55,545 nt of DNA from an uncultured Clostridiaceae bacterium. Its GTDB lineage: Bacteria; Bacillota; Clostridia; Lachnospirales; Lachnospiraceae. The notes under the pieces were generated by a model that worked only from the letters and a program-made list of their open reading frames with translations, searched no databases and was not told where the DNA came from. The translations under genes and the position numbers were made by a program. Where the stretch lies: the NCBI GenBank assembly GCA_947177415.1, contig CAMWUK010000012.1, forward strand, positions 1 to 55,545, in the 5' to 3' direction. Positions 1-8,886 of the stretch are shown piece by piece; position 1 is the stretch's first letter; every line of letters starts with the position of its first letter.

Positions 1-84
1 GCTTGCAAAGAAATATAGACATTTGGCTGGCTAAACTGTATGAGTATGTAGGGTGTGACAGCCCGAAATACGAATACAGTTGGT

Positions 85-172
85 GATTGCAGGAGTGCGT
101 AGCACGTAGCAATCAACTTTCATTCTTCTTACGAAACATGCTGTAAATGCGTGTTTCTACCTGAATAGTTAC
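85..172. repeat. MITE family R1, right part of a copy
   Basis: The segment carries a small hairpin (ATTGC...GCAAT) followed by the same right arm found in the complete R1 copies at 33047 and 54486: a TTCTTACGAAAC stretch, a hairpin closing in GTGTTTCTACC, and the end CCTGAATAGTTAC. The left part is different or lies outside the window, so the target duplication cannot be tested. The rest of 1-310 shows no gene. The divergent sequence at 1-84 is unassigned. Confidence 0.6.
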
Positions 173-310
173 AATAAGATTCTAATAATATTGTATCATA
201 GTGGTTTCTTAATCACAATTATTTTTTCCACTCCCAAAATATTTTATATTGTCTTTCACCGTAATTTGATAGTTGCACACAGGAAAACATAATCTCCCTT
301 ATCTACTAAG

Positions 311-350
311 AAAAAATATCCCTGACCTCCCATTTCAAGGTCAGAGATAT
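311..350 (-). terminator. Terminator of the bceAB-like operon
   Basis: A 13-bp stem (316-328 with 338-350, one mismatch) has a 9-nt loop. On the minus strand it is followed by a T-run (311-316). It lies about 30 nt beyond the permease stop codon, as expected for an intrinsic terminator. Confidence 0.75.
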
Positions 351-380
351 CAATATCCTTTATCAAGAATTCTACATCTT

Positions 381-2444
381 CTATCTTTTCACAATATTAT
401 AATAATTTTTAGCTGTTACTTTATAAATAATAATATAAATAAGAATAAATACAATAAGTGCACCAGCCACGCAACCAATAAATAAAGTGTCATCCATACG
501 GAAAGAATAACGTAAAAGTATCAGTAAAATTGGCATGGCAACAGATACATGGATTGCTGCCACTATAATTGGTAAGAAAAACATAATCCGTATCTGGCTT
601 CTAATGGTACTTTTTACTTCATATCCACTCATGCCAATTTTTTGCATAATCTGATATCTCTGCCGATCTTCATATCCTTCCGAAATCTGCTTATAATAAA
701 TAATTAATGCTGTTGCAAAAACAAAGACAAAGGATAATATTAATCCAAGGAACAACAGATTTCCGTAAAAGTCATATAAAGCTGATTTGACCCCATTTCG
801 ATTAGAAAAGCTATATCCATAAAATGCTTCTACATTTACATCTTTTCCGTAGTTATATTTTTCTCGTTGATATTTTTCCGTTTCATCACATAAATATTTT
901 AGTAACTTGGCATTATGTTCTAAATTTTCTAAGTCAAATGCTAACATATTTTCAATCACATTAGCATCTTGATAAACATTATTTTGAAACTGATCTATCT
1001 CCCCCATTATTGTATCATCTCTCAAAATAATACCAAAAAAATCATATGTAACATCCTGACCTTTAGGAGCTGCTGACACTGGAAAATCATCTATTTTGCT
1101 CTTTACATAAAAAGTATGTCCATCTAATACAAAAGAGTCCTTCACATTTTGCTTGTTTCCACCAGGCTGATATACTAAGACCTCATTTGAGGAAATATCC
1201 GCCTGCTCTCCTGTCAAATTCTTATAATCTTTTGCTGTTAAAAAACCACAAACTGCTCCATTTGGAACAATGATATTAGAATCAAGCATATCTGGTTCTG
1301 TGATAAACCTGCCACCCCGAAATACGAATCCACAGGTTAAGTATTGGTAAAAAAAAGACTGGCTAATCTTCAGATTTGTTTTTTTGGTAGCCTTCTCTAC
1401 GATATTCCTAAGTTCTTTTTCAGAAAGTTTATGAGTCTCCCCGTTTTCTTCATAAAAATCCACTACATAAGTATACTGATGCGGATAATTTGTTTTCACA
1501 TAATCCTCTATCCCTATGTACAGACAAATCGTTGAGGACATCAATAAAAGAACACCACAAGCCAAAATTGTAATAGATGCAAAACCTACCGCATTTCTCT
1601 TCATCCGGTATAAAAGACTGGACACAGCAGTCATATAGCGTTTCTGATAATAAAAATTTTTTCTGCTTTTTAAGAACTTTAGCAAGGCAATAATTCCAAC
1701 CATAAAAAGACAATAAGTTCCCAATATAATCAAAAGAATTGCAACAAATATCATAAACAATACCTTGAGAGGACTTTCTGTAGTTAGTAAAATAAAATAA
1801 CCACTAGCTAAAGAAAGAACACCAACAATTAGGGGAATCCATTTGATTTTTGGTTCCCTTTCACCACTTTGACTGCTTTGTAACAATTCTATAAGTTTCA
1901 TTTTCACTATCTGTATGTAATGCAATAACATATTTATAATATAAAAACCTGCAAAGATTATTGCTGCCAGAAACAGTATCTTAGGATTTATATAAGAAAA
2001 TCCCAGCACAGTTTGTACCTTAAGTATCTTGCAAATTAAAAGTACGCATAGCTTATATAAAACAATTCCAAAAAACAGACCACTTATCATAGAAATCAAT
2101 GCTGAAATAGCAGATTCCAAAAAAAGTATTCTGCCAACATGTCTCTTCTCCAATCCGAGTATATTATAAATACCAAACTCTCTTTTTCTCTGCTTCATCA
2201 AGAAACTGCCTGCATACAGAATCAATATAAAGGATAAGATTCCACCAATAACTGTTCCATAGGGCATGATAGTTACCAAGCTGCTACCACCATGAACATT
2301 AGCTAACTGATCATCTGTAGATAGGGTCATCAAAATATAAAATACTGCAATAAGCCCTGTTCCTGTTATTATATTAGGAATATATAAATATTTATTTTTT
2401 ATGATATTATTCCATGCAAATTTCAAGTAAAGTATTTTTTTCAT
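381..2444 (-). CDS. BceB-type ABC transporter permease (FtsX family)
   Basis: This 687-residue membrane protein is the permease half of a bacitracin/antimicrobial-peptide type ABC transporter. It has an N-terminal membrane segment, an FtsX-like block of helices (about residues 55-300), a large extracytoplasmic region (about 310-560) and a final FtsX-like helix bundle. That long outer loop is typical of BceB/VraG-like permeases, which both detect and remove peptides that bind lipid II or undecaprenyl pyrophosphate. The start overlaps the ATPase stop by 4 nt, so the two are translationally coupled. A kinase and response regulator of the Bce type lie upstream, so self-regulated resistance is the likely role. 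The substrate cannot be deduced. The symbol is left empty because orthology to bceB itself is not established. Confidence 0.9.
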   Translation of the reverse strand: MKKILYLKFAWNNIIKNKYLYIPNIITGTGLIAVFYILMTLSTDDQLANVHGGSSLVTIMPYGTVIGGILSFILILYAGSFLMKQRKREFGIYNILGLEKRHVGRILFLESAISALISMISGLFFGIVLYKLCVLLICKILKVQTVLGFSYINPKILFLAAIIFAGFYIINMLLHYIQIVKMKLIELLQSSQSGEREPKIKWIPLIVGVLSLASGYFILLTTESPLKVLFMIFVAILLIILGTYCLFMVGIIALLKFLKSRKNFYYQKRYMTAVSSLLYRMKRNAVGFASITILACGVLLLMSSTICLYIGIEDYVKTNYPHQYTYVVDFYEENGETHKLSEKELRNIVEKATKKTNLKISQSFFYQYLTCGFVFRGGRFITEPDMLDSNIIVPNGAVCGFLTAKDYKNLTGEQADISSNEVLVYQPGGNKQNVKDSFVLDGHTFYVKSKIDDFPVSAAPKGQDVTYDFFGIILRDDTIMGEIDQFQNNVYQDANVIENMLAFDLENLEHNAKLLKYLCDETEKYQREKYNYGKDVNVEAFYGYSFSNRNGVKSALYDFYGNLLFLGLILSFVFVFATALIIYYKQISEGYEDRQRYQIMQKIGMSGYEVKSTIRSQIRIMFFLPIIVAAIHVSVAMPILLILLRYSFRMDDTLFIGCVAGALIVFILIYIIIYKVTAKNYYNIVKR

Positions 2445-3205
2445 CGCTGCTCACCACCTGTCGCCAATATTGTTAAGGTATCAGAAATTTTTTGATAAAA
2501 CTGGTCATTTGTACAGTCTCCCCGGTAAAGTTGATGGTATACTTCACCATCTTTGATAAACAGCACTCGGTTTGCATGACTTGCTGCCTTTGTTGAATGT
2601 GTTACCATTAAGATTGTTTGTTTCATGTCATTGATGGTTTGAAATACATGAAGCAAATCATCTGTAGACTTAGAATCTAAGGCTCCTGTTGGCTCATCTG
2701 CTAAGAGCAATTTCGGATTTGTAATAATGGCACGGGCAACTGCAGCACGTTGTTTTTGTCCACCAGAAATTTCATAGGGAAACTTATTTAACAAATCTGC
2801 AATACCCAACCGTTTTGCAATGGGTTCCAGACGATTCTCCATTTCATTTACATTTGTCCCACTTAAAACCAGGGGCAGCAAAATGTTGTCCTTAACAGAA
2901 AATGTATCAAGCAAATTGAACTCCTGAAAAACAAAACCAAGATTTTCACGGCGGAATGCTGCCAGTTCTTTTTCACGAATACCAGAAAGCTCCTTATTAT
3001 CTAATAAAACCTTACCAATAGTCGGCAGATCTAATGCTGCCAAGATATTTAAAAGTGTAGTCTTTCCACTGCCAGACTCCCCCATAATTGCTACATATTC
3101 ACCTTCTTCTACCGAAAAAGATACATCAGAAAGTGCCTGCACCTGATTGCCACCAAAACGGGTAGTATAGATTTTTTTTAGATTTTTAACTTCTAAGATT
3201 GTCAT
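2441..3205 (-). CDS. BceA-type ABC transporter ATP-binding protein
   Basis: A 254-residue ABC ATPase that energises the adjacent permease. Visible motifs are Walker A GESGSGKTT (residues 42-50), the Q-loop near Q94, the signature SGGQKQR (147-153) and Walker B LLLADE (166-171). The size and the LADEPTGALD sequence place it in the MacB/LolD/BceA group. An AAGGAGG-type ribosome site precedes the ATG. The 5' leader contains a 28-bp mini-repeat (3238-3265), and further upstream is a pair of 10-bp direct repeats that could bind the neighbouring response regulator. Confidence 0.92.
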   Translation of the reverse strand: MTILEVKNLKKIYTTRFGGNQVQALSDVSFSVEEGEYVAIMGESGSGKTTLLNILAALDLPTIGKVLLDNKELSGIREKELAAFRRENLGFVFQEFNLLDTFSVKDNILLPLVLSGTNVNEMENRLEPIAKRLGIADLLNKFPYEISGGQKQRAAVARAIITNPKLLLADEPTGALDSKSTDDLLHVFQTINDMKQTILMVTHSTKAASHANRVLFIKDGEVYHQLYRGDCTNDQFYQKISDTLTILATGGEQR

Positions 3206-3237
3206 TATTTTTTCCTCCTTGTTGTTATACTCTTATG

Positions 3238-3265
3238 GTAATTATTCATGGTTCTGAACAGTTAC
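3238..3265. repeat. 28-bp mini-MITE in the bceA leader
   Basis: A 28-bp imperfect palindrome running from GTAATTATTCA to TGAACAGTTAC. It is flanked by 8-mers that match at 7 of 8 positions: CTCTTATG (3230-3237) and CTTTTATG (3266-3273). This is the signature of a transposed minimal element. It lies in the 5' leader of the ATPase gene. Confidence 0.7.
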
Positions 3266-3307
3266 CTTTTATGATAACAAAACAGCCGGAATGGCAACAT
3301 CGAATCG

Positions 3308-3338
3308 TGTGACATTTCGGCTTATGGATGTGACATTT
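3308..3338 (-). promoter_or_regulatory. Direct-repeat operator upstream of bceAB-like genes
   Basis: The 10-mer TGTGACATTT occurs twice (3308-3317 and 3329-3338), offset by 21 bp, i.e. two helical turns. The pair is upstream of the ABC operon and downstream of the kinase gene. OmpR-family regulators bind direct repeats with this geometry, so these are probable BceR-type boxes. On the minus strand a weak promoter (TTGCCA, then TATCAT or TCATAA) follows. Confidence 0.55.
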
Positions 3339-3362
3339 TTGTAAGATGCTCAAAAAATAAAC

Positions 3363-3493
3363 GTAACAGTTCAGCCGATGGCTGAACTGTTACGGAATTG
3401 GGCAAGCTTCGCATGCCAATTGCCCAATCTCTATCCTGTTTTAATGGTTTATATGGTCTGCACAGCGGAGTGTGCAGACCTACCTGAACTATT
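3363..3493. repeat. MITE family R2, copy 1
   Basis: This is a 131-bp element made of hairpins: an end hairpin GTAACAGTTCAGCC/GGCTGAACTGTTAC, a middle hairpin around GAATTGGGCAA/TTGCCCAAT, and GGTCTGCACA/TGTGCAGACC. Perfect 8-bp direct repeats AAATAAAC (3355-3362 and 3494-3501) flank it if the right end has lost two bases. It separates the kinase gene from the ABC operon and is inverted relative to the copies at 21401 and 52366. Confidence 0.8.
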
Positions 3494-3534
3494 AAATAAA
3501 CAACTTTCTGAATGGCACTTTACTATTACATCAA

Positions 3535-4542
3535 TTATTCTACTTCTAACTTTTTCCTTGCCAAGTCAAGGGTAAATACAGTTCCAACACCAGGCTCTGA
3601 CTGCACGGTTATCAAAATACCAAGTTTTTCAGCCGCTTGCTTACACAAATAAAGCCCCAATCCGGTGGCTTTTTTGTCTGCTCTTCCATTGTAACCAGTA
3701 AATCCTTTTTCAAAGATTTGTGGTAAATCTTCTGGTGCAATCCCAATTCCAGTATCTGCGACTGTCAATTTTTTGTCCTCAGTGACACAAATTGTCACAC
3801 TTCCCTGATAAGTATACTTGATTGCATTAGACAATAATTGTTCTATAATAAATATTAGCCATTTTTCATCTGTCAAAACAGTAATATCCATTGGCTTATA
3901 AATAAGTTGTAACTTCCGATGCACAAATTGTGCTGCGTACTTGTGAATAGACTGACGGATAAGTGTATTAAGGTTATACTCTTGAAATACAAAATCATTA
4001 TAGTTACTTCCTAATCGAATATAGTTCAATACCATTTCTACATATTGTTCAATACGAAATAATTCGACAGATAATGCTCTGTGTTCTTCTATATCCTCCG
4101 ATTGTAACAGCATCTGCATAACGGAAATGGGTGTTTTAATTTGATGTACCCAAGTAGTGTAATAAGCAAGACTTTCCTGCTTTTCGTTTTTTAACTGGGT
4201 AGAAAGCTCTACACAACGTTTTCCCAGAGATTGTAATATTTCTTGATAATCCGATTCTATAAGGGATTCTGGAGATTCTAACTGTTGCCAATTATGCTCT
4301 ATAGAGGAAAGGATTTGCTGACGGATCTTATGTTGATAAATGTATTGACTAAACCGAACCATTAGCATAATTACAAAAAATAACAGAAACAATCCTGTAG
4401 CATACCAATATGCTTCCATTTCTAATTGGTATAAATTAAAAACCACATAAAATATAACAAGCCCTGAGATTGTTAGATAAAAAAATATAGCTTGTTCCCG
4501 CAGAAAAATCTGTACCAACTTTAACCATGTTGTCTTCTTCAT
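3535..4542 (-). CDS. BceS-like intramembrane-sensing histidine kinase
   Basis: A 335-residue kinase with two closely spaced membrane helices (about residues 18-38 and 46-63) and almost no outer loop. This is the hallmark of intramembrane-sensing kinases such as BceS. The phospho-acceptor is His133 in WVHQIKTPIS. The ATPase part shows an N box (LLSNAIKYT), G1 (ADTGIGI) and G2 (GLGLYL). Such kinases do not sense the drug themselves but read the flux of the partner transporter. The start overlaps the response-regulator stop by 4 nt. Its 3' side is separated from the ABC genes by an R2 element. Confidence 0.9.
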   Translation of the reverse strand: MKKTTWLKLVQIFLREQAIFFYLTISGLVIFYVVFNLYQLEMEAYWYATGLFLLFFVIMLMVRFSQYIYQHKIRQQILSSIEHNWQQLESPESLIESDYQEILQSLGKRCVELSTQLKNEKQESLAYYTTWVHQIKTPISVMQMLLQSEDIEEHRALSVELFRIEQYVEMVLNYIRLGSNYNDFVFQEYNLNTLIRQSIHKYAAQFVHRKLQLIYKPMDITVLTDEKWLIFIIEQLLSNAIKYTYQGSVTICVTEDKKLTVADTGIGIAPEDLPQIFEKGFTGYNGRADKKATGLGLYLCKQAAEKLGILITVQSEPGVGTVFTLDLARKKLEVE

Positions 4543-5210
4543 TCGATGATATACCCACTTCCTACCTTTGTTTTAATAAAGTCTGTTAGTCCGGCACTCT
4601 CTAGTTTTTTACGGAGTCTGTTAACATTAACCGTTAAAGTGTTTTCCTCTACATAACAGTCATCCTGCCACAAGCGGGTCATTAACTGATCACGGCTAAC
4701 GATCTTGCCCTTTTGTTCCATCAATGTTTGTATTATTCGAAACTCATTTTTTGTTAACTCAATTCGTTCTTCTCCATAAGTTAAAGAACTATCATTTAAA
4801 TTCAAAACAGCCCCCAAATGCTCTAATGCTGGCACTTGCCCTGATAAATTATAGGCACGGCGAAGAATCGCTTGTATTTTAGCGTTCAACACCATTGGCT
4901 CCACTGGTTTAGGTATAAAATCATCCCCACCCATATTCATTGCCATAACAATATTCATATTATCAGAGGCAGAAGAAAGAAATACAACTGGCACATTAGA
5001 TATTTTGCGAATCTCATTACACCAATGATAACCATTAAAAAAAGGCAACCCAATGTCCACTAATACTAAATGGGGATTGTATTCTACAAAAGTAGAAATT
5101 ATATTTTGAAAATCTGATATTAGTTGTACCTCATTTCCCCATGATTCAATTTGCTTTTTTATGACTTGTGCCAAGGCAAAGTCATCCTCTATTAATAAAA
5201 TTCGATACAT
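4539..5210 (-). CDS. BceR-like response regulator (OmpR family)
   Basis: A receiver domain (acidic pair E8/D9/D10, phospho-acceptor D52 in LVDIGLPF) is followed by a winged-helix DNA-binding domain (about residues 130-222). The ATG at 5210 is chosen because GGAG lies 9 nt upstream and the encoded MYRILLIEDD is the natural receiver start. An upstream in-frame extension would read into the neighbouring repeat. It pairs with the downstream kinase and probably activates the ABC operon through the direct repeats at 3308-3338. Confidence 0.9.
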   Translation of the reverse strand: MYRILLIEDDFALAQVIKKQIESWGNEVQLISDFQNIISTFVEYNPHLVLVDIGLPFFNGYHWCNEIRKISNVPVVFLSSASDNMNIVMAMNMGGDDFIPKPVEPMVLNAKIQAILRRAYNLSGQVPALEHLGAVLNLNDSSLTYGEERIELTKNEFRIIQTLMEQKGKIVSRDQLMTRLWQDDCYVEENTLTVNVNRLRKKLESAGLTDFIKTKVGSGYIIE

Positions 5211-5247
5211 AAATTCACACTCCATGTGGCTTTCATAATGTTTATTG

Positions 5248-5274
5248 ATAACTGTTCTGACCATGAACAGTTAC
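5248..5274. repeat. 28-bp-class mini-MITE upstream of bceR-like gene
   Basis: A 27-bp variant of the mini-palindrome ends in TGAACAGTTAC. Flanking 8-mers GTTTATTG (5240-5247) and ATTTATTG (5275-5282) match at 7 of 8 positions. It has one inserted and one lost base relative to the standard 28-mer. Confidence 0.6.
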
Positions 5275-5328
5275 ATTTATTGTACATGACTTTTTTTAAT
5301 AAATCATCTTTTTCATTTTTCTACCCTT

Positions 5329-6330
5329 TTAGCTCCATTTACATTCAATATTTAAAATTGATGTTGGCATCCCAACAAATTGAACATCAAATTTTAAACT
5401 TGGCTCCACAGTAGATTTCGCATTATGAATCCGAAAACTAAGCTGCCATCCATTATCAAAATATATTTCAATGGTATTATCACTATTAGGCTTAAATCCT
5501 AATGCCACAATTCTTGTAGGCAATTCCACAATAGGAACCGTAATTGCTGACACCCTTACCCTGCTTGGTTTATTTAATGTATTATGCATATTGAATGTAT
5601 GTATAAGAGTAAGACGTTTACTATCTTTACTTACTATCTTATAATAATCCTCAATTCCAATAAGATACTCTATCATTTTGCGAGGCACTGTTTCATCATT
5701 TTCGTATGCTCTGCTAACCTCATCCATAAAAGCCTGTAATAATGGAATATATACTCTTTGGCTTTTATCACTAATCTCAGACCATCTAAGTCCAATTTCT
5801 TTTTGTTTCTTAAGCCAATTTCCCACTGAATATCTTGTCTCTTTATTATAATATCTCTTACATCACCTTTAATTCCTGCACCATCTTTCTGAAACTCTAG
5901 TGTCAATTCATCACCATCATTTTCAATAAGCCTTGGCTCCATTTCAAGCACTGTATCAATCGCAGCATTTGCAGATATCATAAATGTTTCCTGCATTTCT
6001 TCATTCATTATTGACCATGCTCTTTTATTAGCAATCAAACTAGAATTCTCAACAATCCGGGTCTTTCTCAGTTTATGTAATGCCTTATATAAAGTTTTTA
6101 TCCATACATACTCATAGGCACGTCCTTGATCATTACTTTTTGTACTCATTTTCTTTTCATTAATCTTTCTTGCATCAATAACTTCATTATCAATTTCAAT
6201 CTCGTTTCCATTACCCTCAAGATATTTTTTTATTGCCCCCGCAATCTCATACGCAAGATTAACAGGCACAGCATTACCAATCATTTTATATGCTGTATTT
6301 GTATCCTCATAGATAAATTTAAATTTATCC
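5329..6330 (-). pseudogene. HaeIII-type restriction enzyme remnant fused to the end of its methyltransferase
   Basis: Reading along the minus strand, the sequence first gives the last part of a C5-cytosine methyltransferase, with motif X visible as [16 protein letters not shown]. Without any stop it continues through a linker of about 23 residues into [21 protein letters not shown], the start of a HaeIII-family endonuclease. The endonuclease runs to DIQWEIGL (near 5820) and then loses frame. The second frame resumes as [13 protein letters not shown] and continues to 5329. Compared with the remembered HaeIII family, roughly 50-60 residues around the catalytic region after WEIGL are missing at the junction. 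The enzyme is therefore probably dead. Whether the methyltransferase-nuclease fusion was original or arose by loss of a stop codon cannot be decided. Confidence 0.75.
6313..6328. repeat. 16-bp repeat at the insertion border, copy 1
   Basis: The A/T palindrome ATAAATTTAAATTTAT lies where the methyltransferase reading frame resumes. It matches 15 of 16 bases at 7210-7225, where the frame stops. The pair brackets the inserted phosphorylase gene, 897 bp apart. Confidence 0.5.
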
Positions 6331-6403
6331 TCCTAAAAGTCATTCATTTCTTTCAAATTTATATGAAACATTCCTACTCAAAAGAACTACATGGTCTAAC
6401 GAA

Positions 6404-7153
6404 TTAAATTCGTTTCGCAATCTCTAAAGCGATATAAAATTTATTCAAATTATGATTGGCATCGTTGAATTTCTCCATCTCGTACTTATCTTCTGATAAA
6501 ACATCCCCAGTTACAAGAAAATCATATAAATCAAAGCCGTAGAAATCACAAACTGACTGTACGCCTGCCAATTCCATTTCCACCGCAATACAACCTTCTT
6601 TCTGCCGCTTAGCAACCTGACCTGCTGTTTCACGAAGAAATGCATCTGTAGACCATACCCTTCCTTTGACATAGGGAAGATGTAGTTCATCAAAAATAGA
6701 AGTTAACTTTTCGTGATTTTTAATCTCGATATAGTCACTTGGCGGTGCATAATGATAGGAAATTCCTTCGTCCCTATAGGCTTCAGTCGGAACAACAAAT
6801 CTTCCTTGAGTTTTTTCTTTATTGAGACTTCCTGCTGATCCAAACATGATAAACTTCTCAGCACCAGTCAGCCAATTTGCCTCGATACAATACTCAGATG
6901 TCCCCGTAGCACCGATTGCAGACAAATAAAAGGCAATTTCTTTTCCTTCATAACTGAATTTATAAATTGGAACCGCCCCATTCGGTGCATTAATTTCAGT
7001 AATTTTCGTGCAAGAATAAGTGGTCAAAACCGTCTCATAGATTTCTTTTGAGAAAATGATGACGCAGGTATCGAGCATCACTTTTCTCTCTCCATAAAAA
7101 TCTTTCAGTGTAAATATAGGCTCAGTTTTGTTATCAAATGAATCCGTAATCAT
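6404..7153 (-). CDS. Nucleoside phosphorylase (PNP/UDP family)
   Basis: A protein of about 249 residues from the purine/uridine phosphorylase superfamily, which cleaves nucleosides with phosphate to give a free base and ribose-1-phosphate. Visible family signatures are GSAGSL, a DEGISYHY stretch, WSTDAF and the substrate-binding VEMELAGV. The ATG at 7153 is preferred over the one at 7174 because AGGAAGG lies 8-9 nt before it. The gene lies exactly between the two halves of a methyltransferase gene, so it arrived by insertion or replacement. Uridine, purine nucleoside or methylthioadenosine substrates are all possible. The closest look is to uridine/purine phosphorylases. Confidence 0.8.
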   Translation of the reverse strand: MITDSFDNKTEPIFTLKDFYGERKVMLDTCVIIFSKEIYETVLTTYSCTKITEINAPNGAVPIYKFSYEGKEIAFYLSAIGATGTSEYCIEANWLTGAEKFIMFGSAGSLNKEKTQGRFVVPTEAYRDEGISYHYAPPSDYIEIKNHEKLTSIFDELHLPYVKGRVWSTDAFLRETAGQVAKRQKEGCIAVEMELAGVQSVCDFYGFDLYDFLVTGDVLSEDKYEMEKFNDANHNLNKFYIALEIAKRI

Positions 7154-7201
7154 AATCTTAATCCTTCCTGTCAATGATAGATGAGCATCCGTTCTACTCG
7201 C

Positions 7202-7741
7202 TCAACCCAATAAATTCAAATTTATATTCAAATCTTTTCTAAATCCAATATAAAATACCCGCTTTCTTTCTTCAGCAATCCCATAATCTTTTGCATTAAC
7301 TAAGGTAAATGAGACATCATATCCCGCATCATCAAATAATTGCAATATGTTTTGCACAGCTTCAGAATGTCTATTAGCTAACATACCACTAACATTTTCA
7401 GCCAAAAAGAATTTGGGCTGGAATTCTTTCAGTATCCTTATGTAATCAAAAAACAATTGTCCTCTTGAATCCTTTATTCCTTTAAGGGAACCAGCTTCTG
7501 ACCAAGATTGGCATGGTGGACCTCCTATTATTCCATCCACTTCCCCATCAATATACTGCTCAAAATCTTCTTTTCTTACATTTCTAATATCCCCTTCAAT
7601 TAGATGTGTATTAGGATGATTTGCCTTAAAAGTTGCCCATATTGTTTTATCAAACTCATTTGCAACAGGTATTTCAAACCCTGCTCTCTCAAAACCTAAA
7701 TCAAGTCCTCCGCATCCGCTAAACAGGCTAATCACCTTCAT
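7202..7741 (-). pseudogene. N-terminal fragment of a HaeIII-type C5-cytosine methyltransferase
   Basis: About 179 residues with methyltransferase motifs I ([12 protein letters not shown]), IV (GGPPCQSWS, catalytic Cys), VI (ENVSG) and VIII ([13 protein letters not shown]). The layout is like M.HaeIII, which modifies GGCC. The frame ends soon after the equivalent of GFRKELNIN, so the target-recognition domain (about 120 residues) is absent. The C-terminal motif X reappears only at about 6330, beyond the phosphorylase gene. The start at 7741 has an AAAGGAGAG site and gives MKVISLFSG. The missing recognition region means it should not methylate DNA. Confidence 0.85.
7210..7225. repeat. 16-bp repeat at the insertion border, copy 2
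   Basis: ATAAATTCAAATTTAT matches copy 1 at 6313-6328 in 15 of 16 bases. It overlaps the last sense codons of the N-terminal methyltransferase fragment. It may mark the recombination point of the inserted segment. Confidence 0.5.
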
Positions 7742-7802
7742 TTTTAATCTCTCTCCTTTAACTATCTGCTTTAAATTTTTGTTCAATATATTGTATTATA
7801 TT

Positions 7803-7926
7803 GTAACTGTTCAGAACATACTCGAGGATTTGCTTGACAAATCCGAGTTTTACAAGATTTTAGCCCTTCGCTTTGCGAATTTTTATGGGCTAAAATCTAG
7901 TATCTGTTCAGGTACTGAACAAATAC
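7803..7926. repeat. MITE family R4
   Basis: A 124-bp element starts GTAACTGTTCAGAAC and ends GTACTGAACAAATAC. Its interior has hairpins GGATTTG/CAAATCC and GATTTTAGCCC/GGGCTAAAATC. Perfect 8-bp duplications ATTATATT (7795-7802 and 7927-7934) flank it. It lies between the methyltransferase fragment and the SAM methyltransferase at 8071. Nothing else is evident in 7935-8070. Confidence 0.8.
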
Positions 7927-8070
7927 ATTATATTTTATTTTGAAAACAGAACAAGTTATATTCTTCATCCATCTCCAAACATACATTCTTTTTGTTCTTA
8001 TATCCTATCATATTCCCTAGATTTCGTAAAGAACAATTTTTATTTTTTATATTATTAAATAAATGGAAAT

Positions 8071-8850
8071 TTATTTAGTTGCTGTTACATGTATACGCTG
8101 GAATGTTTCAAAACAAGTACCATTTGGCTGTAACGTTTTTTCTATCATTGCTTTAATAACGTCTTTCCGAAATGCTGATTTCAATTCGTTAGGGATAACC
8201 TCAATAAACGGTACTATACTCGGTTGGTCTATCCACTTTATCATTTCATCAGCATTAGTAAAATATCTATCCCTGTTTACTTCTGTTATGTTATATACGC
8301 TAAATCCAGATGCAATAATGATTTTTTCATAATCAATTTTTGTGGGCATATACCATGGCCATTGGAAGCCGCTGAAATATTGTTTATATTTTTCATTTTG
8401 TATTTTTTCCCGAACAACTTCATAAAAATTGGAACAATTACCATCACTGGCAAAATCCCATAAAAGCATACCACCTTCTTTTAATGCTGTAAAAGTATTC
8501 TTTAACAATTTTTTATGGTCTTTTATCCAATGAAGCGTTGCATTTGAAAAAACAACATCGAACATATTGTGAAAATCAATAGAATTAATATCCATTTGAG
8601 TGAATACCAAATTATCTCTGATTCGCTTTTGGGCGGTTTCAATCATTCCTGCAGAACTGTCAATTCCTAAAACACTTCCATAAGGCACTAATTGAGCCAA
8701 TTGTTCTGTTAAATAGCCATCTCCACAGCCCAAATCCAAAATCATTTCATTTCCGCTTAAAAACAATTCCTCAATTAAATCACTACCCCATTCTCTCTGA
8801 TGTTTAGAGGCACTCTTGTATTTCTCTCCGTCAAATTCAAAGGTGTTCAT
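8071..8850 (-). CDS. Class I SAM methyltransferase, Tam-like
   Basis: A 259-residue Rossmann methyltransferase with motif I LDLGCGDGYL, an acidic ribose-binding residue in LGIDSSAGM and post-motif FDVVFSNATLHWI. The central sequence and length resemble trans-aconitate 2-methyltransferase and related small-molecule O-methyltransferases, but the substrate is not proven. The gene stands alone between two MITEs. Its ATG at 8850 is preceded by a GAAAGGATGATAT region. Confidence 0.75.
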   Translation of the reverse strand: MNTFEFDGEKYKSASKHQREWGSDLIEELFLSGNEMILDLGCGDGYLTEQLAQLVPYGSVLGIDSSAGMIETAQKRIRDNLVFTQMDINSIDFHNMFDVVFSNATLHWIKDHKKLLKNTFTALKEGGMLLWDFASDGNCSNFYEVVREKIQNEKYKQYFSGFQWPWYMPTKIDYEKIIIASGFSVYNITEVNRDRYFTNADEMIKWIDQPSIVPFIEVIPNELKSAFRKDVIKAMIEKTLQPNGTCFETFQRIHVTATK

Positions 8851-8886
8851 TTATATATCATCCTTTCAACTATTCTATATTCAGCT

